Shown here: positions 14,182 to 22,295 of the stretch, piece by piece
How the letters are laid out: every line of letters starts with the position of its first letter
How positions within the stretch are numbered: the first letter of the stretch is position 1
Source of the DNA: CAZXCQ01 sp964639275
Lineage (GTDB): Bacteria; Desulfobacterota; DSM-4660; Desulfatiglandales; Desulfatiglandaceae
Direction: 5' to 3'
Length of the DNA stretch: 22,295 nt
Assembly: GCA_964639275.1 (NCBI GenBank)
Contig: CAZXCQ010000082.1
Span: 1 to 22,295, forward strand
Translations under genes and position numbers: made by a program
The notes under the pieces: generated by a model
What the model saw: the letters and a program-made list of their open reading frames with translations, nothing else
The model's database searches: none
What the model was told of the DNA's origin: nothing

Positions 14182-16977
14182 ATGGAGAACAAGAGATATG
14201 TCTACTCCTTTAAGGACGGGGATGGGAAGAACAAAAAGCTCCTGGGTGGAAAAGGGGCTAATCTCTGTGAAATGACGCAGCTGGGGCTCCCTGTCCCACC
14301 GGGTTTTGTGATTACCACCGAGGCCTGTCTGGCCTATTTGGGGAAGCAAAAAAAAGGGCTTGGCCCGGAATTGACCCAGCAGATCCGATCCTCCATGGCC
14401 CAGCTGGAAAAAGAGACGGGCAAGGGATTCGGCGATCCCAAAGACCCCCTCCTGGTATCGGTAAGGTCCGGGGCCGCCTTGTCCATGCCCGGTATGATGG
14501 ATACCATCCTAAACCTCGGCCTTAACAGGGATACCATAGAAGGACTCATCTGTCTCACCGGGGATGAAAGATTTGTCTATGACCTCTATCGACGGCTGAT
14601 TCACCTATTCGCCTCTATTGCCCTGGGTGTGGATGAAGAAGGATTTGTTCAGATTTTTGAAAAGATAAAGGCAGAAAACGGGGCAAAGCGAGATATTGAC
14701 CTGGACGGGGGCGCACTGAGAGAGGCCTGTGATCGATTTCTCGACCTCGTCAAAAAGGAGACCGAAAGGGGCTTCCCCGAAGACCCCTATGTCCAGCTGG
14801 ATCTGGCCGTAGAGGCGGTCTTTAAGTCCTGGATGGGAAAGCGGGCCGTCGATTACCGCAAGGAATTTAATATCACCCCTGACATGGCCAACGGCACGGC
14901 AGTCAATATTTGTACCATGGTCTACGGAAACATGGGCAATGATAGTGCCACGGGGGTGGCCTTTACCAGAGACCCGGGCACAGGGGAAAACCGATTTTTC
15001 GGGGAATATATGCTCAATGCCCAGGGTGAGGACGTGGTCGCCGGGATCAGGACCCCCAAACCCATCCGGGAACTCAGAAAAGACATGCCGGAGATCTATC
15101 GAGAGCTGGAGTATCTGAGGCACACCCTTGAAGATTATTATCAGGAGGTGCAGGATCTGGAGTTTACCGTCGAAAGGGGGAAGCTTTACTGTCTTCAGAC
15201 CCGGAATGCAAAAATGAATGCCTCTGCCCTGATCAAGACCTCAATCGACATGGTCAATGAGGGGCTGATCTCAGAAGAAGAGGCCATTCTCCGTGTCCAG
15301 CCGGAGATGCTGGAGCAGCTCCTTCACCCGCAGCTCGACCCGGAGGCCAAGGCGCAGGTCCTGGCACGGGGGCTTGCCGCATCCCCCGGGGCCGCATCGG
15401 GCAAGATCGTCTTTGATGCCGATCGTGCCGAGAGCAAGGCAAAGCTCGGAGAAAAGGTCATCCTGCTCCGTGAGGAGACAAAACCAGAAGATATCCACGG
15501 TTTTTTTGCCGCCCAGGGGATACTTACGAGTCGGGGGGGGAAGACATCTCATGCAGCGGTGGTGGCAAGGAGTGTGGGGAAGCCCTGTGTCTCCGGATGC
15601 GAAGACATTGTAATCGACCATCATGCAAGGGAGGCAACCGTATCCGGGGTGGTCCTCAAAGAAGGGGATATGATCACGATAGATGGATCAAACGGAAATG
15701 TCTATCAGGGGAAGGTCCCGACCGTTGAGCCCGAGTTTGTTGAAGACCTCCTTGTGTTGCTGGAGTGGGCGGATGACGTGAGCAAGCTAAAGGTCATGGC
15801 CAATGCAGACACCCCCGAGGCGGTCTCGAAGGCGAAAAAGTATGGTGCGGTGGGAATTGGGCTTTGCCGCACGGAAAGGATGTTTAATCAACCCGAAAGA
15901 CTGCCGATCGTACAGGAGATGATCCTGGCGGATAGCAGCAGGGAAAGACAGGCCGCCCTTGACCGCCTCCTCCCATTCCAAAGGGAGGATCTCAAAGAGA
16001 TATTCCAGATCATGGATGGTTATCCCGTGATCATCCGTCTCCTGGATCCACCCATCCATGAATTTCTCCCCTCGGAGGAAGAGCTGACCAGGGAGATCAA
16101 TGACCTGAGGGAGCTCCGAAAGACCCTGGGGGGCATGTCCGAGCTCCCAAACACGCTCAAGATGCTTGACCCCGAACTCCATGACCGCTACCTGGCGAGT
16201 CTTGAGACCATGACCCAGGGTCTGAGGACACTTGATGTAAACCACCTGACCGAACCCCTCATCAAATCGAAGGAGGAGCTGGTCGAAAGGGTGAGGGCCT
16301 TATCAGAGACCAATCCCATGATGGGGCACCGAGGGGTCAGGCTCGGGATTACCTACCCCGAGATCTACGCCATGCAGATTACGGCGGTCCTCGAGGCCGC
16401 CGCGGAGCATATCCGGGACAGGGGGCAGATCACCCCTGAGATCATGGTTCCGCAGGTGTGTACACTTGAGGAACTAAAATGGGTCCATCAGTATGTCACC
16501 AAGATCCACAAAAAGGTGGAAAAGGAGTATCGGATCAAGGTCCCGTACCGATTTGGCACGATGATCGAGGTGGTGCGGGCCTGCATGCGGGCAGGTCGTA
16601 TCGCGGAACTGGCAGAGTTCATTTCCTTTGGCACCAATGACCTCACCCAGGCAACATTTTCGTTTTCAAGGGAAGACGCCGAGAATAAGTTCCTGCCGCT
16701 CTACAACAGGCGAAAGATACTCCAGCACAATCCCTTTGAGGTCCTGGATATCAAGGGGGTGGGACGTCTGATGATGATCACGATGGAGTGGGCGCGGAAG
16801 ACGCGGCCCGGTATGAGCGTCGGGATCTGCGGTGAACAGGGGGGGCATCCCGATTCGATCCGGTTCTGCCATCATATCAACGTGAGCTATGTCTCATGCT
16901 CCCCTCCCAGGGTCCCGATCGCTAGGCTGGCGGCGGCGCATGCCAAACTCAAGGAGGCGGAATATAGACTGGACTAG
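14182..16977 (+). CDS. ppdK: Pyruvate, phosphate dikinase
   Basis: This 931-residue cytoplasmic enzyme interconverts pyruvate + ATP + Pi and PEP + AMP + PPi. The N-terminal ATP-grasp region starts with GGKGANLCEM. The phosphohistidine domain has GGKTSHAAVVARS with His457, and the C-terminal PEP/pyruvate TIM barrel has SFGTNDLTQ and GICGEQGGHP with the catalytic Cys883. Well-studied homologues are about 874 residues. The extra ~50 residues lie around 635-690, between DPPIHEFLP and NPMMGHRG. GAGGAG precedes the ATG. In an organism fixing CO2 to acetyl-CoA and pyruvate, it would supply PEP for gluconeogenesis. The 3' end overlaps the convergent plsB gene by 29 bases. Confidence 0.96.
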   Translation: MENKRYVYSFKDGDGKNKKLLGGKGANLCEMTQLGLPVPPGFVITTEACLAYLGKQKKGLGPELTQQIRSSMAQLEKETGKGFGDPKDPLLVSVRSGAALSMPGMMDTILNLGLNRDTIEGLICLTGDERFVYDLYRRLIHLFASIALGVDEEGFVQIFEKIKAENGAKRDIDLDGGALREACDRFLDLVKKETERGFPEDPYVQLDLAVEAVFKSWMGKRAVDYRKEFNITPDMANGTAVNICTMVYGNMGNDSATGVAFTRDPGTGENRFFGEYMLNAQGEDVVAGIRTPKPIRELRKDMPEIYRELEYLRHTLEDYYQEVQDLEFTVERGKLYCLQTRNAKMNASALIKTSIDMVNEGLISEEEAILRVQPEMLEQLLHPQLDPEAKAQVLARGLAASPGAASGKIVFDADRAESKAKLGEKVILLREETKPEDIHGFFAAQGILTSRGGKTSHAAVVARSVGKPCVSGCEDIVIDHHAREATVSGVVLKEGDMITIDGSNGNVYQGKVPTVEPEFVEDLLVLLEWADDVSKLKVMANADTPEAVSKAKKYGAVGIGLCRTERMFNQPERLPIVQEMILADSSRERQAALDRLLPFQREDLKEIFQIMDGYPVIIRLLDPPIHEFLPSEEELTREINDLRELRKTLGGMSELPNTLKMLDPELHDRYLASLETMTQGLRTLDVNHLTEPLIKSKEELVERVRALSETNPMMGHRGVRLGITYPEIYAMQITAVLEAAAEHIRDRGQITPEIMVPQVCTLEELKWVHQYVTKIHKKVEKEYRIKVPYRFGTMIEVVRACMRAGRIAELAEFISFGTNDLTQATFSFSREDAENKFLPLYNRRKILQHNPFEVLDIKGVGRLMMITMEWARKTRPGMSVGICGEQGGHPDSIRFCHHINVSYVSCSPPRVPIARLAAAHAKLKEAEYRLD

Positions 16978-19540
16978 CGGCACTGCCTCCATCAACCCTG
17001 TAGTGGGAGAGTTCATAGAGACGTTGACTGAGCTGGGATAGCCTTTGAAGGGTCTGAGACCTGTCTTCGTCTGATTTGCGTTTTCCCTGCAAGACATCCC
17101 TGTTTATAAACCGGACGGCGTTCTTGAAATTGACCTGAGAGATCGCCTCCAGGTTGTCCAAAAGACCCAGTTTGTGAAGCCTGTAACCCAGATGGTTCAT
17201 ATTCTTCAGGAGATCGGGTTTCTTGCCGTTGTCTCTCTCCCGTTGGATAAATGATCGAATGGCGACCCAATAGGCCTCGATGAGTGTCTTGGCCAGTCCT
17301 GCCCAGATGGGTAGATCCACAAGGCCTTGCTCCGTCAAGACATATCCGCGGTTGGTGCGTTTGAGGTAGGAGACCTCCAGAAAATAATCGGTAACCGCGT
17401 CAACCTCTTGCTGTATGGACCTTTCCCCTTCATAGACAAATTCGTTTTTGAAGAGGTCTTTTAGGAAATCGTAATCAGCCAAAAGGGCCTCCCGGGTCTT
17501 TTTTCCCTCTTTCCCCGTCAGAAGCGAGACAGCCACATAGGCATTGGGGGTAAAGTAGTGGAGGATGCTGTTCTTATAATACTCCAGCTCCCGCTTTTTC
17601 TCTTCGGCCACATAATAGAATGCCTCTTTGTTTCCCTTGTGTTCCAGGATACCCACCACCTTCCCTCCAACCAGGAGAGACAGGGTCTCTCTGACTGCCT
17701 GATCAAGATCGTTGAGTGACGGTGCCGTGGGGATTTCTTGCTTTCGAATAAACCCCAACAACCGATCTGCAGTGGCTGTCAGTTGCGGGAGATCAAAACC
17801 CTGTCGATGTCTTGTCAGAATGGCCGTGGCGATGAGGGCCAACGGGGTCACCGGCGTCACCCCGTTGATGGAACGCGTCAGGTGAAATGCCAGGTGTTGA
17901 TCTATATCCTCTCCACTGCCCTCTTTCAACTCTAGAAACTCTCTTAGTGAAACGGGTTGTCCGAATCGGATATAGATCTTGCCATATTTCCGTTTTAAGA
18001 CACCCCTGACCTTTAGGAATTCCGTAAAGCTTTCCTGCTTCTTTGACCCTCCCCCGATCTCCTTTAGATAGGCCTTTTCCTCCAGTACCCGGTCATAGAT
18101 GATCGAGACAGGGACAAAGATGAGGTCGTTACCGTAACCCTTTTTATAGGCATCGAGCAGGATGGAGAGAAATCCCACTTGGGGGAGGACCAGTTTTCCA
18201 CTTCGGCTCCGGCCTCCCTCCGGAAAAAACTCAAGAGACTGCCCCTCCTCCAGGAGGGCCCTGATGTAAGTCGTAAATATCTTTGTGTAGAGTTTTGCCC
18301 CTGTGAAGGTCCTCCGGATAAAAAATGCCCCGCATTTTCTGAAGATGTGTCCCATGGGCCAGAAGGCCAGATTTTGACCGGCGGCAATCCGGGGGATAGC
18401 CATATGGTGTTGATAAAGGGCGTGATTGAGGACCAGATAGTCGATGTGGCTCTTGTGGGAGGGGGTGTAGATCAACGTGCCCTTTCTCGCCCACTCCCTC
18501 ACCGTAGCCAGGCCGGGCCTGTCTATGTCAATACCCTCAAAGATCTTTTTCCAGAGCCAGGTCAAGACCATGACCGAAAACTGGACATAGGCCGCACTGT
18601 AATCGGCAGCGATCTCATCGAATTCGCTGCTTGCCCTCTTTTTGATCTGCTTTATTCGTCCCGTCTTTCCCGAGGCGATCTTTTCGATAACCTGGATGAC
18701 CTCCGGGTCTTTCAGGACCCTTTCTTTGACCTGTTGCCTCGATTTTAAGACAGGACCCAGGACAACCCTTTTCTGGGCGTCAATCCGCTCAATGAGGATC
18801 TGTCTGACCTCTTGCGACAGCTCTTCCAGGGGGCGTGAGGGAGACTGGCCCTGGAGAAAGGTTTTTAGATTTAGAGGCCTTCCAAAGTCGATGAAGGCAT
18901 GGCGATGGTGCCTCAAAAAGAGGATCACCTTTCTGATAAACCCGGGGTTGTCCCTGATTCCAAAAAATATGTCGAGGAGATTCGTATGCTCCTTTTCCGG
19001 TGTCTTTTTGTAAAGGACCAGCTGGGGCACGATATGAATGGGACGCTCCATGGCCGTCTGGGTTTCGAGGAGGAGGTGGATCGGGTCCTTCTCGGAGTGG
19101 ATGAAGTGCCTGGCAAATCCCTTCGGGTCTACCAGACAGAGAAGCGATGTGACCCCATTTTGAATGGCATTTTTAAAAAAGTCGGTCTCAAAGGGGTTGG
19201 GTAGCCGTCGGTGTTTTAGGAGGTGGCCGGTGTAAAACCTCAGGATTTTAAGGGCCTGGGAGGGTGACAAAAACAATGACATATTGAGGTTAAAGGCGAG
19301 CCTGGGGTAGGGGAGACGGCTTGTGCGAAAGCGGTAATGGCATAGGAGGTAATCCAGTTGCCCTGGGTACTTTATGGCATAAACCAGGGGGCCCTCACGG
19401 TTTATCTGTTTAAGCGTCTCCTTCATCCCTTCATCAAATTTGAACCGCTTGAAGAGCCTGTAGAGGACCCAGCCCAGAAAAAAACTGGGTTTGCGGTCAT
19501 AGACAAAGGGGTAAGGGGATCTTTCGGGGTCTATATCCAT
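16949..19540 (-). CDS. plsB: Glycerol-3-phosphate acyltransferase, PlsB type
   Basis: This 863-residue membrane-associated enzyme should acylate sn-glycerol-3-phosphate, the first step of phospholipid synthesis. PlsB motifs appear in order: PSHKSHIDYL (His362-Asp367), GAFFIRR (about 404-410), FFPEGGRSRSGK (about 438-449) and FVPVSIIYDRV. The N-terminal third looks like a degenerate second acyltransferase module: YPGQLDYLL has Tyr58 in place of the catalytic His, and FGRPLNLKTFL mirrors FGQPVSLREFL. ATG at 19540 (MDIDPERSPYPF) is chosen over the TTG at 19618, though neither has a strong ribosome binding site. The length is slightly above E. coli PlsB (807). It converges on ppdK and overlaps it. 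Confidence 0.85.
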   Translation of the reverse strand: MDIDPERSPYPFVYDRKPSFFLGWVLYRLFKRFKFDEGMKETLKQINREGPLVYAIKYPGQLDYLLCHYRFRTSRLPYPRLAFNLNMSLFLSPSQALKILRFYTGHLLKHRRLPNPFETDFFKNAIQNGVTSLLCLVDPKGFARHFIHSEKDPIHLLLETQTAMERPIHIVPQLVLYKKTPEKEHTNLLDIFFGIRDNPGFIRKVILFLRHHRHAFIDFGRPLNLKTFLQGQSPSRPLEELSQEVRQILIERIDAQKRVVLGPVLKSRQQVKERVLKDPEVIQVIEKIASGKTGRIKQIKKRASSEFDEIAADYSAAYVQFSVMVLTWLWKKIFEGIDIDRPGLATVREWARKGTLIYTPSHKSHIDYLVLNHALYQHHMAIPRIAAGQNLAFWPMGHIFRKCGAFFIRRTFTGAKLYTKIFTTYIRALLEEGQSLEFFPEGGRSRSGKLVLPQVGFLSILLDAYKKGYGNDLIFVPVSIIYDRVLEEKAYLKEIGGGSKKQESFTEFLKVRGVLKRKYGKIYIRFGQPVSLREFLELKEGSGEDIDQHLAFHLTRSINGVTPVTPLALIATAILTRHRQGFDLPQLTATADRLLGFIRKQEIPTAPSLNDLDQAVRETLSLLVGGKVVGILEHKGNKEAFYYVAEEKKRELEYYKNSILHYFTPNAYVAVSLLTGKEGKKTREALLADYDFLKDLFKNEFVYEGERSIQQEVDAVTDYFLEVSYLKRTNRGYVLTEQGLVDLPIWAGLAKTLIEAYWVAIRSFIQRERDNGKKPDLLKNMNHLGYRLHKLGLLDNLEAISQVNFKNAVRFINRDVLQGKRKSDEDRSQTLQRLSQLSQRLYELSHYRVDGGSAASPVYIPPP

Positions 19541-19667
19541 CGTCAATTCATTATGAGCATTGCTTGCACAGAATGTCCTTGGGGATATGATCTTACAATT
19601 ATGGGCAAATCGTTTCAAGGGGCTAATTCTTACTGGGTCAAAAAAAATGGAAATGCGGGCAGCGATG

Positions 19668-19696
19668 TTGACAAAAGGGATTGAATGTTTAATGAT
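19668..19696 (+). promoter_or_regulatory. Candidate sigma70-type promoter for the bifunctional-nuclease gene
   Basis: A perfect TTGACA (19668-19673) is followed after 17 bases by AATGAT (19691-19696; 4 of 6 matches). It is about 50 bases upstream of the start codon in the gap between plsB and the 19745 gene, which leaves a short leader with GGGAGG before the ATG. Confidence 0.42.
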
Positions 19697-19744
19697 GACA
19701 GCATAGGGTGAGTTAGCGGCTTTGAGAGCCCTTGGGAGGTTATC

Positions 19745-20242
19745 ATGTATAGAGCGATGGTCATATCGGGGTTGACGGTCGACCCCATCACAAATAGTCC
19801 GATTGTGATCCTTAAGGAGGTGGAGGGTGACCAGACCCTGCCCATATGGATAGGGTTGTTAGAGGCCACGGCCATTGCCAGTGAGCTGGAGGGCATCAAG
19901 TTCTCAAGGCCCATGACCCATGACCTGCTCAAGTCGATTTTGGAGATGGTGGAGATCGAGGTCCTCAGGATTGAGGTGTGCGATCTCAAGAACAATACCT
20001 ATTATGCCCTTATCCACGTCAAACACGACGGAAAAGTGATGTCCATTGATGCCAGGCCGAGCGACGCCATTGCCCTTTCCCTGCGCGTGAAAGCCCCCAT
20101 CTTTGTGGCCCAACAGGTGATCGACAACTCCAGTCAGATGGAATTTAAGGCCGAACCCCAGGATAAATCGGAAAAGGGGAAAAAATGGCAGGAGATCCTT
20201 GAAAGCCTCAGCCCCGAAGATTTCGGGAAGTATAAGATGTGA
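19745..20242 (+). CDS. Bifunctional nuclease family protein (DUF151/BFN domain)
   Basis: This 165-residue protein has the BFN-domain signature: VISGLTVDPITNSPIVILKE, then LPIWIGLLEATAIASELEGI, then RPMTHDLLKSIL, a YYALIHV strand and a SIDARPSDAIALSLRVKAPI motif. The C-terminal tail is charged. The family was named after plant proteins with RNase and DNase activity; the bacterial role is poorly defined. GGGAGG precedes the ATG by 6 bases. It appears to be monocistronic, with a promoter-like sequence ahead and a hairpin terminator behind. Confidence 0.9.
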   Translation: MYRAMVISGLTVDPITNSPIVILKEVEGDQTLPIWIGLLEATAIASELEGIKFSRPMTHDLLKSILEMVEIEVLRIEVCDLKNNTYYALIHVKHDGKVMSIDARPSDAIALSLRVKAPIFVAQQVIDNSSQMEFKAEPQDKSEKGKKWQEILESLSPEDFGKYKM

Positions 20243-20283
20243 GCCTGTTCTCCCGAACACCTGGCGGGGCGACTCACATTACC

Positions 20284-20306
20284 AAAGGGGAGGAAATGCC
20301 CCTTTT
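20284..20306 (+). terminator. Probable intrinsic terminator after the bifunctional-nuclease gene
   Basis: A 7-bp stem, AAAGGGG (20284-20290) and CCCCTTT (20299-20305), with an 8-base loop, runs into TTTTG 42 bases past the stop codon. The U-run is short, so efficiency is uncertain. The rest of 20243-20579 holds repeat copy C and no credible gene. Confidence 0.48.
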
Positions 20307-20424
20307 GTCCCTCAAAGCCCCCCTTTGTACCCAGGATAACCCGTTCTTTTTTCAAAGTATTCCCCTGTGAGCCTTGCCCTCTTTTCCATTGGAACCCAAT
20401 CTAGTATGCAAAACAAGCCGTCAG

Positions 20425-20518
20425 GTATCAATTTGGCTTTCTCCAGAATTGGAACTGAAACAGGGCAATGGGGGTTCGGAATCCCAGCGCCCGGATTTCA
20501 AAAAGCAAAAATGTTACG
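20425..20518. repeat. Dispersed intergenic repeat, copy C (reverse)
   Basis: Its reverse complement follows copy A: a GTAACATTTTT start, TTTTTGAAATCCGGGC, GGGATTCCGAACCCCCATTG in the core, and CCAAATTGATAC at the end. The hairpin is imperfect here (GGGCAATGGG against CCCAGCGCCC, two mismatches). It lies just upstream of the transglutaminase-like gene. Together with the forward-oriented truncated copy D, it flanks that gene as an inverted pair. Confidence 0.75.
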
Positions 20519-20579
20519 ACGTCAAGATGTCGGTCATCGCGCCCCGGCCTTTCCCGGGTGCGCTGAATAGATAGGTCCT

Positions 20580-22079
20580 ATGTCGGCAATAAAGAAAAGA
20601 CGGGTTTTTGATCTGGCCGGGGGCGCCATTGTGGTCCTCTGGCTTGTCATGATTGGCCTCTTGATCAAAAAGGGCCACGTCGGCAATCCGAGTAACCCCC
20701 CGACGGCCTCGGAGAAGGTATTACCCGTCAAAACACCCCAACGCGACTGGATGGAGATCTATCTTAAGGACAAGAAAGTCGGTTATTCTGTGAATCAGAT
20801 CAATCCCCTGGGAAAAGACTACCTCATCCAGGAGGAGATCTTTTTAAGACTTGATCTGATGGGTCAGGCAAGTACCCTCCGTTCTGTCACCCGATCCGTT
20901 GTGGATCATGCATTTCGCCTAAGGCGTTTTGATTTCAGGATGACCTCGGGGATCGTCTCCTTTCAGGTGTCTGGCAGTGTAAGTGGACAGGAAATGCACC
21001 TGAAGATCGGTGAGGGGGCCAAGCAGCGTGTCAAGACCGTTGCCCTTTCCGCCCCGCCGGTCTTGGGTTCGGGGATAAGCCAGTTCTTAAAAGGGAGAAA
21101 GGTGGCGGTGGGGCAGTCTTTTGGGTTTGCTCTCTTTGACCCTTCCACAATGGCCCGGAAGGAGATGGTCCTTCGGGTGGTTGCCAGAGAGCCTGTTATC
21201 ATCAACGGTATAAGATACAATGCATTCCGTCTCGAAACAGAGATGTGGGGCGAACTCTTAAGATTCTGGGTCGATGAAAATGGCGTCTCATTAAAAGAGA
21301 AAGGATTTATGGGGCTTACCCTCATAAGATCCAGCCCGGCCAGGGCACCGCGCGATATCTCGAGCGGTGGAGATTTCTATGAACTGGCCGCCATACCTGT
21401 TGAAGAGAAACTGAAAAATCCGGAAAAACTGACTTATCTGAAGCTAGCGTTAGGGGGTCTCCAAGAGGGTGCCCTCGACAGGAGGAGCCTAAACGACGGG
21501 AGGCAAAGATATCGGGAAGGGGTGATGGAAATTACCCGCGAGGAGACTCCGGTAAGGGCAATCTATCCCTTTCCATTTCCAGAACAATCAGAGGAGATAA
21601 GGCCCTTTCTCCGGCCCGAATTCACGATTGAGAGTGACGATAGCGCGATCATAGAAAAGGCCCGTGAGATCTCCGGAGATCTCAAAGACCCCGTCAAGAT
21701 GGCGCGCAGACTCATGGGTTGGGTGTACCGGAGTGTTGAAAAGAGGCCCCTTGTCACGGTACCGAGTGCCTCGGCCGTACTCAAGGGCAGGGTGGGGGAT
21801 TGTAACGAGCATGCGGTGCTGCTCACGGCGTTCCTCAGGGCAAGCGGGATACCGGCGCGCATCTGTGTGGGGCTTGTTTACGCAAGGGGGAAGTTCTTTT
21901 ATCATGCCTGGACCGAGGCCTATGTGGGCCGGTGGATATCCATGGACGCCACCCTCAATCAGATGCCTGTCGATGCCACCCACATCAAACTTGTTGACGG
22001 GGGTCTCGACAGACAGGTTGATATCATCGGCCTCATCGGCAAGCTCAAGATCAAAGTGATTGACTACCGATATGATTAG
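20580..22079 (+). CDS. Membrane-anchored transglutaminase-like protein
   Basis: This 499-residue protein has an N-terminal membrane anchor (about 13-29, ending KKGHVG). A long beta-rich region follows, with the phrase DWMEIYLKDKKVGYSVNQI, typical of periplasmic proteins paired with this domain. The C-terminal transglutaminase-like domain carries an intact triad: Cys408 in GDCNEHAVL, His442 in FYHAWTE and Asp456 in SMDATLN. It is therefore probably an active periplasmic thiol enzyme (protease, amidase or transamidase); its substrate is unknown. The ATG has only a weak AGGT upstream. It stands alone between repeat copies C and D. Confidence 0.85.
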   Translation: MSAIKKRRVFDLAGGAIVVLWLVMIGLLIKKGHVGNPSNPPTASEKVLPVKTPQRDWMEIYLKDKKVGYSVNQINPLGKDYLIQEEIFLRLDLMGQASTLRSVTRSVVDHAFRLRRFDFRMTSGIVSFQVSGSVSGQEMHLKIGEGAKQRVKTVALSAPPVLGSGISQFLKGRKVAVGQSFGFALFDPSTMARKEMVLRVVAREPVIINGIRYNAFRLETEMWGELLRFWVDENGVSLKEKGFMGLTLIRSSPARAPRDISSGGDFYELAAIPVEEKLKNPEKLTYLKLALGGLQEGALDRRSLNDGRQRYREGVMEITREETPVRAIYPFPFPEQSEEIRPFLRPEFTIESDDSAIIEKAREISGDLKDPVKMARRLMGWVYRSVEKRPLVTVPSASAVLKGRVGDCNEHAVLLTAFLRASGIPARICVGLVYARGKFFYHAWTEAYVGRWISMDATLNQMPVDATHIKLVDGGLDRQVDIIGLIGKLKIKVIDYRYD

Positions 22080-22103
22080 GGCTTGCTTAAAAAAAACTTG
22101 GCA

Positions 22104-22145
22104 GTAACGCTTTACCCTTTTGAAATCCGGGCAATGGGGATTCCG
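22104..22145. repeat. Truncated dispersed repeat, copy D (forward)
   Basis: GTAACGCTTTACCCTTTTGA, then AATCCGGGCAATGGGGATTC and CG, match the left half of copies A and C. Identity stops at 22145, where TTTTTTGGG begins, so the right hairpin arm and tail are missing. An unrelated inverted-repeat element begins 24 bases further on. Confidence 0.7.
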
Positions 22146-22168
22146 TTTTTTGGGTGTATAACTCGCCC

Positions 22169-22283
22169 GTAAGAGAGCGTAATGAAATCACCTGCCATAG
22201 GAAGAAACAGGAGGTTGTAGTTTAGAGAAAGTCTTATGGCTTTTGGCGACGTCGATCTCCGTGATTTCTTAACGCTCTCTAAC
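22169..22283. repeat. 115-bp inverted-repeat element at the right edge
   Basis: The arms 22169-22191 (GTAAGAGAGCGTAATGAAAT plus CAC) and 22261-22283 are inverted copies matching at 20 of 23 positions, separated by 69 bases. A smaller internal pair, GCCATA and TATGGC, lies between them. No gene is visible. It may be a miniature mobile element, a structured RNA or the start of something that continues past the window. Confidence 0.75.
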
Positions 22284-22295
22284 GGTCTCAGACAG

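Noticed and set aside
6204..22090. Relationship between the 22-bp end at 6204 and the GGGCTTGC at about 22079
   Set aside because: Shared identity is under ten bases and part of it lies at the stop codon of the transglutaminase-like gene; too short to support a common element.

Overview
The gene content points to an anaerobic bacterium of the Desulfobacterota (sulfate-reducer or syntroph type), probably one running the Wood-Ljungdahl pathway. This is inference from a MetF/MetV/MvhD/HdrA methylene-tetrahydrofolate reductase operon, pyruvate phosphate dikinase, a B12-controlled Ton system, and many small proteins typical of that group. No rRNA, tRNA, CRISPR array or transposase was seen.

Layout. 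(1) Bases 1-2749, plus strand: a 39-bp tandem repeat, a cobalamin riboswitch and a clean intrinsic terminator precede exbB, exbD and tonB, so the Ton energy-coupling system looks B12-repressed. A 186-bp palindromic element sits between exbB and exbD. (2) 3062-6151, plus strand: a tight gene run encoding a sugar-phosphate isomerase/epimerase-like TIM barrel, a DUF6599-like exported protein, a Tat-exported DUF362-like protein, a possible 29-residue membrane peptide and a 98-residue unknown. (3) 12917-6385, minus strand: a giant HdrA (tandem HdrA with a GltD-like insert), then mvhD, metV and metF, the last three with stop/start overlaps or short gaps. (4) 13297-16977, plus strand: FmdB-type zinc ribbon, two small unknowns and ppdK. 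(5) 19540-16949, minus strand: a PlsB-type acyltransferase converging on and overlapping ppdK. (6) 19745-22079, plus strand: bifunctional-nuclease family protein and a membrane-anchored transglutaminase-like protein.

The most notable point is that mvhD reads through an in-frame UGA at codon 17. That codon falls where the family has the last Cys of its N-terminal CCxxC motif, behind a strong ribosome binding site and ahead of a SECIS-like hairpin. The gene is therefore almost certainly a selenoprotein, and conventional gene calling truncates it by 27 residues. HdrA, MvhD and MetFV together suggest a flavin/Fe-S electron-transfer complex that couples methylene-THF reduction to NAD(P)H and ferredoxin-type carriers. 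MetFV feeds a corrinoid-dependent pathway, which fits with B12-regulated uptake machinery nearby.

The intergenic regions carry several repeat types: a dispersed ~95-bp palindromic repeat (three full copies and one truncated copy), two ~180-bp palindromic elements, a 115-bp inverted-repeat element at the right edge, and the tandem repeat at the left edge.
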